DNA of 64,000 nt, taken from NCBI GenBank assembly GCA_051294375.1, contig JBJCIZ010000028.1, forward strand, positions 613,623 to 677,622, given 5' to 3'. Within the stretch, counting starts at the first letter, position 1. Every line of letters starts with the position of its first letter. Shown in pieces: positions 36,202-47,679 of this stretch. A model generated the notes under the pieces. That model searched no databases. It was not told the origin of the DNA and saw only the letters and a list, made by a program, of their open reading frames with translations. This DNA comes from Paraspadella gotoi (Eukaryota > Chaetognatha). Position numbers and translations under genes: made by a program.

Positions 36202-36741
36202 ATGCCGAAGCGCCGGCCGACGAGAAAGTCCAAAGCAGCCGTCGCCGCTAAAGCCGAAGATGATAAAGAAGTCAACGACGCCGTCGAAGGTCGAGCGGAA
36301 GACGACGACGCCGGAATCGACGCTCTCGACGGAACCGAGGAAGAAGAAACGCCGCCGCCTCGGGAGAACCTCGACGACGCCGGAGAAGCCGCACCCGCCG
36401 GAAACGAGAGCCAAGAAAGCGACGCCGCCGTCGCCGAGGAAGAAGATGACCCGAAAGACGTGGAGTTGATTGTCAACGGTCTGAGCTTCGAAGCCAACGG
36501 CGCCGACGATTCCTGCATGGTGCCTCCCAATCCGCTCAGGTAGTTGAATCACTTTGGCCCTTCCCTCTCTTCTCGCTGTTGTCCGGTCCGACAGAGAGAA
36601 AGAGAGAGAGAGAGAAGTAAAAGAGAGGGGCGATCAACTGGCGGCCGGTTTTTAAGTGAAATAAAGGAGGCGGCGGTACTCCCTTTTTGGAACGCCCCCG
36701 TGATTCAAGAAACGAGAAGATCGAAACAAAACAAAAGCCTC

Positions 36742-36790
<49 letters not shown>

Positions 36791-39700
36791 AAGCGTGCCC
36801 GTGAATAAGGAGTTAACCATCGAGGATTCCTTCAAGATCAAGCAGCACCAACGCGTCCTGCCTTCAGAGGAATCCCTCGTCGTCCACGTCGACGACTCCC
36901 AGTTCGATCTTGATTCAGACCTCGGCCCTTCCACCAAGAGCTTCATCAATTCCAGCGTGGCCTCCAGCGAAGCCGGAGACGCCCCCGTCGCCGGGAGCGC
37001 CGGGAGCGCCGGCGGGATGGAAAGCGGGGGCAAATCGACGCCGTTGAGGGGCGAGGCGTACGGAGAAGAGGGAGAAGAAGCGACGAAGGAGGAGCCGATG
37101 GAGGTGGAGGAAGAGAGGAAGGAGACGAAAGACGAGGACGTCGTCGAGGTCAAACTCAATGAGGCGGAGGGGAAGAGGCTTGATGTGGAGGAAGATGAAG
37201 AGAGGAAGAAGGCGAGGAAGAGCGGAGAGACGGAAAAGAAGAGAGAGGGAGAAGGGGAGGAAACGAAGGAAGAGCAGAGAAAAGAAGAGAAGGAGGAAGA
37301 GAAGGAGAAGGATCTTTGGATTTCGAATCTCGGATCGACGACGCGAGCCAAGGATCTCAAGTCTGCCTTTTCTAAATACGGAAAAGTCGTCGGGGCCAAA
37401 GTCATGACGAATCCCAAGGTTCCGGGTGAGTTATTAGAATTAATGGAAAAACGTACATATTTATAAAATGTCTTTAGGGAGTGGTCCTTTAATACTGGGG
37501 ACAGTTAAAAAATTTCATAGAAACGTTATACCACTTCCCCGATACTCTGGGAATGAATAAACTCAAACAGCTATTTTATTATCTTGTTAGCCTGTCTAAA
37601 GCGAGGAGATGGCTTGTTTATTGAATGAATTGTTAATTTTTGTATTGTTTTTAACTACATATTTTAAGGGTCCAAGTGTTACGGTTACGTGACGATGCTC
37701 TCCGCCGAAGACGCTCAGAGATGCGTGGAGAAACTGAACGAGACGGAGATTCACGGACGAGTCGTCACAGTGGAAATTGCCAAATCCCTTTCACTCAAAG
37801 GTGAATTGTTTATTTCTTTTTATTAATGCTTATTTATTATTATTTTTAAACTTTTCATCCCTAATAGCTTCGGAGCCTTCGACCTCCCCGAAGAGGGATC
37901 GCCACCACAGCTCCGAGAGCCGATCCAAGCGGACCGAGACTCGGACGAAGCAGAGGGAAGAAAGGAAGGAGGACAAAAAGATCGAGAGAAAGAAGGAGGA
38001 CAAGAAGGAAGAAAAGGACAAAGGACGCTCGGGAACGAGCAAGAAGGAAGACAATGTGGATCATCTTGAAAATGGCAAGGATAATGATACGAGTCGCTCT
38101 AAAAGAGGCACGCATGATGACCACCTCTCAAAAACGAATAAGACTGAAAATGTGAGTCAATCGAAGACCGAGAAAGAAGCGAATGGCAAAAAGGAAGAAG
38201 ACAAAGAGAATGAAGAGGACAAGAAGGTAAAAGAGGACAAAGAAGCCAAAAAGGATCAAGAGAAGACGTCGATTGAAGAGAAGAAGGAAAAGAAGGAAAC
38301 GACGACGGAGAAAGAGACGTCGGAATCGTCGGCCGCAAAGGCTCGTCGCTTATCCGCCGCCAAAAGAGAACAGGAGCAAATCGAGAGGATGAGAACCTTC
38401 AACAGGAAGGAGTGGGACCGGGTGTTGCGAGTCGAGCTCGCTGTCAAACAGGCGAGTAACGTTCATTTTAATGAATAGGTTTTTTCTTTCATGACAAAAA
38501 AAGAAAGAAATAACGATTTAAGTGTCTAAAAATCTCAAATTAAAGTTTAATGCGACGCAATACCGCATCACCCAATAACAGGAGGTTAAATCCCACGTCA
38601 ATTCCTTATCAATTTTGATAAATAAACAGAATTATTAGAGATTAATGAACTTGCAATAAAACTGAATTTTTTTCTAAAGAAACGTTAAAAAATGCTTAAT
38701 CATAAATACTGTAAAAACAAACGTTCAAACACATTAAAAGATGAAAATGTTAAAAAACTTATTAAAAAACATATAAAAACATTTAAAGCGTCATTATCAA
38801 AACGTTAAATAAGAAAAGACTAAACTATAAGGCGTAGTAAAAATACTAAATTTAACTTTAATTAAAATTCTAAAAATCGGTATTAACCAAATACTTTTGC
38901 TTTATTGCATAAATGCTAGCAATCGGTTCCTGTTCTCAAACAATTGTAATGTTAATTAAAATCAAATAAATTATAAAATAAGCAATAGCATATTTAATAC
39001 AGATTTATATTGCCAGAGGAAGTGTTTTTCATACTTTGTTCAATAAGGCGGGCCAGAATTTAACATTTTTTACAATATATAATCGCAAAAAAGTATTTTG
39101 TCCTTTATAATTGATTGATGAGATTAAATTTATTTTCTATTTTAGGAAATTTAAATTTTAAAAAATAGATTCTGATAAAGATTAAAAAGTTAAATAAAGG
39201 TTAGTATTACCAATTTTTAACATTTTAATATAAATGGGTTAAAATTTAAAAAACTTTAAAAAAATCATCATTATCATTTAATAAATTTGATAGTTTTTGT
39301 TAATTTTTACAGACAAATCATTAAAATTTCAAAAAGTTTAATAATAATCTTCATCTAACTTTTTAAGCTTTATCAGAATACGATAAAAAAAATTCAAATT
39401 TCCTAAAAAATTTTTGACATTATATAGTATTTGGATAATATAAAATAGTTTCCATCGTTTAACTATAAGATAAGTGATAAGAAAGTTGCGGAGTACAAGT
39501 AAGTATTCCCGCGAGTTATATACTTAAGGTGAGTGGTCTTATATACGTCATTACAATTTGTACACAATTCTTTTGAAATATTTTCGCACTTTCATTGATA
39601 GGCGAAGCCAGGTACTCTGGGAGATGAACTAAACGAGACGTGAGAGAGTCTGATTGAAAGCTGCAGGGACCTGCTATGTCATTATTTGTAAGAGTGATGG

Positions 39701-42054
39701 TGGCCTTAAACCACGCAAAAGCCTGTCCCAAAGTCAGGGGCCAAGATGCTTATTTATTAAATGAATGGATAATTTTATATTGGTTGTACCAATTTCATAA
39801 AAATTAGCTCCTTGTATTTTGATGCTAGTGCGGAGTACAATAAGTAATTCCCGATCTAATACTTAAGGGAGTGTCTTTATACAATTGAAACATTCTTTGA
39901 AATATTTCCACTTCATTGATAGGAGGAAACCAGGTACTCTGGGAGTGACTAAACGAGACTGTGAGAGAGGTCTTGATTGAAAGCTTGCAGGGAACCTTGC
40001 TATGTCATTATCCTTTAAAGAGTGATGGAGGCCTTAAACGACCAAAGCCTGTCCAAAGTCAGGGGCAAGATAGCTTATTTATTAAATGAATGGATAAATT
40101 TTTTATATTGGTTTACAATTTCATAAATCTTATTTTTTTTATTGTATAATCTTTAATAAACATTTTAACAATATTTATACCGGACTTCTGTTAATTTGTA
40201 ACCTGTACCGCTTTATTGTCCAATACTTTAGATCGGTTCACATTTTAATATTCCAGATCATTTTTTTACTGGCTAAAATTTTATAAGGATAATACTATGG
40301 TCTATGGTGGACTAAAATCCACCAATCGTTCAAAGGTGATCCAAAGCTCAGGGACTGCTTATATTGAACGGTTCTGTCATTAACTCATAACAATAATTAC
40401 TGTCTTTTCAGTACTATATCTAAATATATAAATATAGCCTACTGCGAAAATTGAAAAACATAAAATTAATTTTTTTTTACAAATTGATGTTCACTGATGG
40501 TATTTTGTTCATTCGTAAATAACTTTCACTACGATCAACTGGACAAGACGGAGTATTTTCTGATTACTCTTTCGCATTTTTAATTATAGATCTAAAACTA
40601 ATACTCTCATAATTTACTTCCTTTTCGAATCCCTACCCATCGTAAGCGATGAAAAATCCGTAACATCTGATTAAAACTTATACAGACATTCATATTGGCC
40701 TTTTTAACTTCTTAACATTTTATATTTACATGTTTAGAAAAGTTCATAATCACGCGGAAAAAAACTTTCTCTCTTACTGCAATATACAAATGAGATTGAA
40801 AAAAAAAAAAAAAATTCAGTCCCAATAGTTCACTATGCCGTTCTTATGAAACGGCGAATTTATATTGCATTATTCATAAAATTTTATAATCGTTGTAACA
40901 ATGAGATGACGTTGCAAACCTCTCAGGACGCGAAGAGGCTGGAGCGCGAGCGTCTCCGCGACCGCACTCGCATCGAACGCGAGTTGCGTCTCGTCAAAGA
41001 TGAAAAGATTCGACTCAAGAAGGAACGCGCCAAGTTGATCGAGGAAAAGGCCGAGCTTTTACGGTGGGTGTTGGATAGTTTATTAATATAGAAAAAGGGC
41101 GAACTTGTAGATTTAGGGAATGTGATATGATGAAACTTAACTAAGATATACGTGGTTTCGCATTTTATCTATATTCATTTCAATTTATCTGTAAATTTTA
41201 TTACCATTTTATCCGATGGTGAATGAATCCACGAAAGTTTCTTCCCAGAAATTTTCAAGTATAGACTTTAGAGAATAAGTTTGATGACCTTAATCCCATT
41301 TGAAATTGTTTACAGTAATAAACTTCGTAGTTAGTTCTATATATATTTTTACCCTAAGATGAGTAAAAGTATAATTTCGCCTATTTTATTAATTTTTCAT
41401 ACGAGTCGTAAGTTATATTGAAAAATCTTTTCAACCTTCAATCCACTCCCCCCCCCCAAAAAAAAAAACTCTTTCAGCGAGCGCGAGGAGGTGAACCGAC
41501 TGGAGCGAGAGCGCGTCAAACTGGAGCGAGAACGGAGAGAGCGAGAGAGAGTGGAGAATGAGAGAGAGTCGGAGAGAATCAAGGTTGAGCGGCTGCGTCT
41601 GCAGGAGGCCAAGCGAGCCGTCAAACGCTCTCTGGAGGAGCGGAAGAGCAAATTGGAGGAAGGAAGGTGGGCGACGTTTAATAGAGGGAGCGGGGAAGGA
41701 GTTAAATGCTTGGGGGGGTGGAGTTTTAAATGTTTAGAGACTATATATATTGTCTACTATTTAATTTAATTTTGCGCATCGTTTTCTTTTTTAAAAAATC
41801 CTCCCCAGACGCAGTTCTCTCGAACCGGCGTCGAAAAAGGGCAACTTTGGCGAAGCGGCTCGTCGATTCGCGGCGCCTTCGTCGTCGACCAACTCTTCTC
41901 GCGGCGCCAAGTCGAACCGCGGCGCCGGCCACGCTAATCGCCCTCGCGGCGTCGCCGATACGGCGCCGCGTCAGAGGAGACGCTCGAGCGAAACCGGAAA
42001 CGGGTAAGAAGGTCGCGGGATGAATTTCATTAGGATATGGCGTTAAATTATAAG

Positions 42055-42112
<58 letters not shown>

Positions 42113-42927
42113 CACGCCCTCGCGACGGCCGGACAAAAAGAGACAATAGCAACAACCGAAACGACGACAGAAACGAGCGAGACAGAGACGACCGCGAACA
42201 GAGAAATAGCAACAAGGAAGACAGAGACAGAGACAACAGGAATAACAAAGAGAAGAGGGACGGCGCCGGCGCCCAATCCTCTCGGCGACATCATCGCCTT
42301 CCCTCTGAAGATCGAAAGCACAATAATTCCCATCACCGACGCGTCGCCGAGGATCGCCTGTCGAGAAGTCAGAGCGAAGAGGATCGTCAGGCGCGAATGG
42401 TCGAGCCCGCTGGCAAGCCAGGCGGTGGCGGCGCCGCCGCCAGGGATCACTCTTTTCAAAAACGCAGCGGCGCCGGCGGCGAAGAGATACCCAGCAAACC
42501 TCACTACCAGACCGACTCTTACGGCGCCTCCTCGTCGAAAACCAATGGCGGCGCTTCCGGCGCGCCTCCTCGACGAAACAGCGGCGTCTCTCCTCGCGCC
42601 GGCGCTCCGCACCTTGACAGCGGCGGATATCGCGGCAGCGGCGGCGGCGGCGGAAACGTTCGTAACGTCGTCGTCACCGGCGCCGCCGGCCCGGTCGTCG
42701 GAAGGGGCGGGTCGATGAGCGGACGGGGCGGCGGAAGAGGAGGCGGGTCGTCGAGTGGCGGCGGTGGCGGTACCGCCTCTTCTGGACTTAACAAGGGCGG
42801 GTGGCCGTCGCAGGGTCCGCCCAACAGCGTCGTCGCGGCGGGATTCGTCCGCGGTTCCGGAGGAAGAGGCAGGGATAAAGCGGTCGGAGGAGGAAGAGGA
42901 AGAGGAATCAGGGGATTCAGGAGATGA
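36202..42927 (+). CDS. SAFB/SLTM-like RRM protein lacking an N-terminal SAP domain
   Basis: Nuclear RNA/chromatin-scaffold protein. Eight exons: 36202-36539, 36794-37425, 37669-37800, 37868-38451, 40927-41063, 41478-41666, 41809-42003 and 42111-42927; total 1007 residues with all phases closing. The RRM at about 285-365 is clearly of SAFB type: [44 protein letters not shown] and [12 protein letters not shown]. It is followed by a Glu/Lys-rich region, a long ER-rich helix (exons 4-6) and a Gly/Arg-rich C-terminus (GRGGGRGGG), as in SAFB and SLTM. The N-terminus is acidic and lacks the SAP DNA-binding domain that vertebrate SAFBs carry. Intron 4 (38452-40926) appears to use a GC donor (CAG then gcgagt). 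Introns 1 and 7 have long (CT)n tracts directly at the acceptor. Confidence 0.88.
37490..37655 (+). repeat. Dispersed repeat family A, degenerate copy, SAFB-like intron 2
   Basis: Retains cgatactctgggaatga, gcctgtctaaag and gatggcttgtttattgaatg in family order but is shorter and diverged. Confidence 0.6.
39120..39430. repeat. Fold-back repeat family C, copy 1, SAFB-like intron 4
   Basis: The left part (gattctgataaagattaaaa then agttaaata) is the inverted complement of the right part (catctaactttttaagcttt then atcagaata). The same AT-rich element recurs at 45868-46180. It lies immediately left of the family A pair. Confidence 0.7.
39487..39800 (+). repeat. Dispersed repeat family A, tandem copy 1
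   Basis: Begins gcggagtacaagtaagtatt and runs through ggtactctgggagatgaact, gaaagctgcaggga and ccaaagtcaggggccaagat to a tttattaaatgaatggataa tail. The adjoining copy follows with the same order, so the unit is about 310 bp. Confidence 0.9.
39808..40140 (+). repeat. Dispersed repeat family A, tandem copy 2
   Basis: Closely matches the preceding copy and includes a fuller 5' end (ccttgtattttgatgctagt) that is also found in the CHERP intron fragment at 9010. It ends with tttattaaatgaatggataa and a following tttacaatttcata. Confidence 0.9.
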
Positions 42928-44003
42928 AAGGGGGTTGGAGTCAACAACAACAACGACGACAACAACAACGAGGGAGAGAGCCTTTTTGTTTTTGTTTTTT
43001 TCGAATCGTCCGCTCGGAGGCGCTCGAGTTTATAAATATCACGTGACTAAAAAAACGGCTACTTCTTATTCGAACGACTTTTTCGTCCTCTTCCCCCGGC
43101 CCTCTCCCCCGAATCATCGTTTTCATACTTAAAAATTGGCTCACCTCGAATTCGACTCTTCTTTTTTGTAGGTTGCAGTGACTCGCGTTTGTACTCAATT
43201 TTCTCGTTTTTGAAAATTCTGAGATAAGTTATATTATATATATATTACTAGTTTAAATTTTAAAAAAATAAAAAACTTGCCAAATTTTTTACCTTTTATT
43301 CGATGTGTTTTTTTTTTTGGCCGATTATTTTTTTTTCTTAGTCATTAAAATCATCGAATATTTTTTTCTTCCTTTTTTTCTGCCTTTTTTTTTTCGCTCT
43401 ATCAAAAGTTTGTGACTTCTTTTGTCATCAAGGGTTTGAGTCCTTGACCAGATGTTTCACAAGTCCTTCCTTCTTCACTTTGACTTTTTTTTTCCCCGTT
43501 AAACTTTTTTTACGTTTAAATTCGTTTGGTGAGGCGCGAAACGAATACGAGAGTTCCTATCTGTTATTAAATGTGTAACATATTTCGAGTATAACCGTTG
43601 TTATTTTCTTCGACGTTACTTAAAAAAAAAAACTCTTCCTCGGATCGTAATTTTTGAAATGTTGATGTTATATAATATATTATCTGTTATATAATATATA
43701 TACTTTTTTTTTTCTTTCTCCGTTGTCCTCGCAGCGTTTTGTGATTAAAAAAAAAAACATTCTTCTCGCTTCGCATAGAATTTAACTGTCGTGATCTTCG
43801 ACAACAACAACAAAACCCTTTTTCCGCCCAGACTCATCCTCGTCCTTCGATCCTTCTTCCCCCCTCCCCTCGACCCCATCTTCTCCAACTCCTCCGCCAC
43901 TCCACTCCACTCCACCCCCTCCCCAATCCAAACCCCCTCTCTTCCGCATGTCGGTGAGCGTGGCTTCGTCTCTGGCGCGCCGCAGCCCGTCGGCAACGTG
44001 GCC
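42928..44003. other. Intergenic region between SAFB-like and COPS7
   Basis: 1.08 kb with a (CAA)-like patch directly after the stop, T-homopolymers, and a C-rich stretch before the COPS7 start. The site cgcgccgcag at 43977-43986 could be a 5' acceptor. No further gene is visible. Confidence 0.5.
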
Positions 44004-46825
44004 ATGTTGGGCGCGTCCACGGCGCACCTCGAGCAATTCCTCATCCTGGCCAAGACGGCCAAAGGCTCGGCCATGCTGGAACTCGTCAAGCAGGTGAGGC
44101 TGGCTTGAGGGTTTTCATAGGGTGGGAAACCTTTCCTATCAATTAAGCCTTTAATAATTATCTCTTTAGACTTTTGATATATGACGTTTGATATTTGATA
44201 TTAGAACAATTGCGGTTTATGCTACTATATATAATTTAGTATCTTAATCTTATTTGCATATTGTTATTTCGATATTGTATTGTCCTATTTTATTATGTGA
44301 TGATAGTATTTTTTCAATCAATCCTCCCCCCTCCCCCCAAACAGGTCCTCGACTCTCCCCACATCTTCGTCTTCGGCGAGCTGCTCGACCTTCCCGCCCT
44401 CAAAGACTCGAGCGATTTCCCGGCGCTGCTTCCCTACCTCCGTCTGCTCAGGATCTTCGCCTATGGACGTTATCGAGATTATCTCGCCGCCGACAAGGAC
44501 CTGCCTTCTCTCTCGGCACAGGTTCTTTTTTTTTGGGGGGGGGGGTTAAGCTTCTCGTAATTTATATACATCGATTATTATTACTAAAAGTGTTTCAATC
44601 TCATTTACATATTTCGGTATTCGATTTAAGTTTCAAATTTTGATGAACATTTCAGAAAACATAAATGCATCGGCAAAGATTGTCCGCGTTTCTGGAGTTG
44701 AAATTAAGGCATTATTCGTTATCGCACGCGGACGCACGAGCGGTGGCAAATTTAGATTCCTTGATTTATAGGCTCACTCACGGGGGGCACTTTAGAAATC
44801 ATGTGTATATTTTATCTTCAACGAAACGCAATGGAAAAAATTTCTAAACCCCTTTGATTTTCGTTATCCTTGAGGCGCGCACCAAGTTGCGGCAATTGAC
44901 GATCGTGGATCTGGCGCAAGAGACGAAGCACATCGCCTACTCGACTCTGCTGGAGGAACTCGACCTCAACGACGTCCGCGAGTTGGAGGACATCATCATC
45001 GACGTCGTCTACGCCGACATCATTCGGGGCAAGCTCGATCAAAAGAACAAGCAGGTGGGAGGAGAACCAAGCATAATGAAATTTGGTACGACCAATGTAA
45101 AGATTATCCATTTATTTAAAAATAAATACGAAGAAAAATAGGCGAGCGGTTGTTGCAAAGGGGGAAAGTCGGTTCGAAATGTCGTGCACCTTACAACCAT
45201 AGTGAAAGGGGCCGAATCTGCCCTCTCGGCAATCTCGATTTATAATCTCCCGAGTCTTCTCGTTCGTTTTTAAATTAAACTAATACACTATATAATAATA
45301 CAATATATAATATCTATATATATAAGCTCCAAGTGGACTCGGCCATCGGACGCGACGTGAAACCGGAAGAGACGCGTTCGATCCTCGCCGTCCTCGCCTC
45401 TTGGTCCTCGGCCTGCGAGTCCGTCCTCTCCAACATCGAGACGCAGATCCTTCGAGCCAACGAGACCAAGGAGCGGAGCGTGAGATCGAAGGCGCACACG
45501 GAGACGGAAGTCGAAAACGTCAAGAAGACTTTGGTGAGTAGTGAAAGTGAAAAGCGCTGATGCCGAAACATTTTACTGTACTGCGCGGTATATTCATTAT
45601 CATCACCGCCTCGCATTCACCGTCGTTCGGCCATTCCCTGTTGGCTCAGGGGGGAACGCACCATCGCGAGCGGAGTGTTGGATGCACGTAAGCGCGGTCA
45701 AAATTGTAACACTTTTTATACTTTTAATTCTCTCAAAAAAATTCCTTTTTTCCTTTTTACTAACATTTTCAATGTAACTTTTTGAATTAGTTTCATTTGG
45801 TGTTGTTGCACTGAAGCTTTTAAATTATTTATTAATATTATAACAAATAACAAAATTTTTTTAAAAAAAAATAGTTTTAGAACGGATTCCGTATAGAGCT
45901 TGAAAAGTTAAATGAAAGTTTAGTATACAATTTTTTAAAAATTTTGACACAGAAATTGGTTAAAAACAGAAAAAAACTTAAAAAATCATCATCATCATCA
46001 TCATTGGCTGGAATTTTATAGTTTTTTTTAAAATTTTTTATTCAATAAAACAAAAAAATTTTAAAATTTTGTATTTATAAACCTTCGATCTAACTTTTAA
46101 GCCTCTATCAGGAATCCATTAAAAAAAATTGAAAAATTCAAAAAATTTTTAACTTTATAGTATAAAATAATCTTTAAATGTTCTGTGCGCTTATTAATAA
46201 GCTAATTTTTTAAATTATTTTTATTCATTATTCTTCTAACAGTCACTTTATGCATTATTTATTTGAGAGAAACTTCTAGTTTTCCAACCTGTTCCGGCTA
46301 ATGCACAGTCTTAACGACTTCCCTCTTGAGTTGGCAAAGCGAGAACCTAGTGGGTGTGAGTCGAAGAGCGGAAGCCCCCTAATGGGCATCACAGGCAACC
46401 CGGCTGTTGCCATAGATTCGAAGTGTTGCTTGTTTTGTCCGTTCTTTGATATTTTTTTTTACTCTTTATATGCAAATGATTTGAAATCTCAATTATTTAG
46501 TATTATTCTGAATGTATTCTTCAGTGTTTCTTAGTATAACTTCTTCCTTGTTTTCATATGTTTATTAATTTTGTCACTTTATTATTATTTCCTCCAACAC
46601 TCTCAACCGCCTCCCACTCCCCTTCTCCCCCAGTCTCAAACTCAAGAAATCGACGAGGTGATGGACGACGCCCGCGCCAACTGCGGCGTCGACTCCAGCG
46701 TCGCCGGCAAAGGCTCCAGCGCCGACTCGAGGAAGAAGGCGGGGGAGGGAAGGGAAAGGGGCTGCGGGGCGCCGCGGCGCAGGGGGGAGGCGGCGGCGGG
46801 GCAGCGGGAGCGGAGGGAAACATAA
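44004..46825 (+). CDS. COPS7: COP9 signalosome subunit 7
   Basis: PCI-domain subunit of the COP9 signalosome, which removes NEDD8 from cullins. Five exons: 44004-44093, 44345-44521, 44875-45054, 45327-45533 and 46634-46825, all phase 0, 281 residues (275 in human COPS7A). Signatures: EQFLILAKTAKGSAMLELVK, VFGELLDLPALKDS, LRIFAYGRYRDYLA, TKLRQLTIVDLAQETKHIAY and DIIIDVVYADIIRGKLDQKN, then SAIGRDVKPEE. The start is the ATG at 44004; a short ATG upstream at 43948 is in another frame and would need an impossibly small intron. Exon 3 uses the acceptor ccttgag; an attractive upstream acceptor (catttcag at 44655) would meet a stop after two codons. The C-terminal tail is Gly/Arg-rich. Intron 4 carries a family C element. 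Confidence 0.92.
45868..46180. repeat. Fold-back repeat family C, copy 2, COPS7 intron 4
   Basis: Shares order and wording with 39120-39430: ggattccgtatagagcttga, aaagttaaatgaaagtttag, the atcatcatcatcat block and ctaacttttaagcctctatc. Its ends are also inverted complements of each other. Confidence 0.7.
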
Positions 46826-47679
46826 ATTTTGGATGATGAGAGGAGAAAGTTGACGAAGGGAATCGTGCGCCGTTCAATCCTCGCCCCCCCCCCCCCCCCT
46901 ATTTACCGGCGGCCTTTTGTTTGTTTGTTTTTCGTGTTGTTTTGTTTGTTTTTCAGATCGACGCGAAATGTTTAAAATGACGCGTGATTAACGGAGTGAT
47001 TAAATCATTGTCGTTTAATAATAGTTTTGTAAAATAAACGCGAGGTCTCCCCTTCTCATGTACGGTGGGTTAATTGTCGATTAAAATCTTTTTTTAAAAA
47101 ACCTGATCTCATCTACGTAATCATGGATCCGCGAGTGGGTGGGGGACGATAGTGTGAAGGCCTCAAGGTGTCAAATAATGGGTTTGGGGGTCCTCGCAAG
47201 AATGAAGAAGACCATTTTTCGTCTTCGTGGTCCGTCTCGCATCATTCGAGCAATTGGCGTCCATCTGCAACTTTTTGGTTCATTTTAAAATTTAACGTCT
47301 CATTCGCTTATCGTCGCTGACCCCATTCTGTGATTCTAGATGTCATGGGTCAAAGAAACACGATTTAGTTAGTGGCATCAATCCCCCGCAATTGCCCACA
47401 CTCTCCCCTCCTTTCTCAGCTTTTTCGAATGTTCAGAGGCAGGCGCGTCCTAATAAAAGCGATCCAGAGTTCCCGGTCGAGAGCGAGGTTAAAAAAAAGT
47501 TGTTCCCGGCCAGTTTAAAGATTAAAACCCTCTTGTTGTCTCCCTATGTATTTATTGTCGCTGACATTTAAAAAAAAGCCCTCAATACGTTTTTTTTTAG
47601 TCGAACAAGTTAAGAAAAAGTCACTCGTTTACATTTTCAGTCTCGCATTAATTAACTCATTAATTAACTCATATAAACA
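46826..47679. other. Intergenic region upstream of UBTF
   Basis: 854 bp. Early part is T/G-rich COPS7 3' flank; 47100-47350 is more balanced in composition and probably promoter. cgtttacattttcag ends at 47640, 40 bases before the UBTF ATG, and looks like a splice acceptor. No exon is recognised. Confidence 0.5.

Noticed and set aside
43948-43990. Alternative COPS7 start at the ATG near 43948 spliced to 43987
   Set aside because: It would need an intron of about 32 bases, below any plausible minimum, and the ATG at 44004 already gives a family-sized protein.
46290-46440. Possible tRNA-derived SINE in COPS7 intron 4 (ttggcaaagcg resembles box A; agattcgaag resembles box B)
   Set aside because: The box B match is poor, no cloverleaf can be drawn, and no other copy was found in the window.
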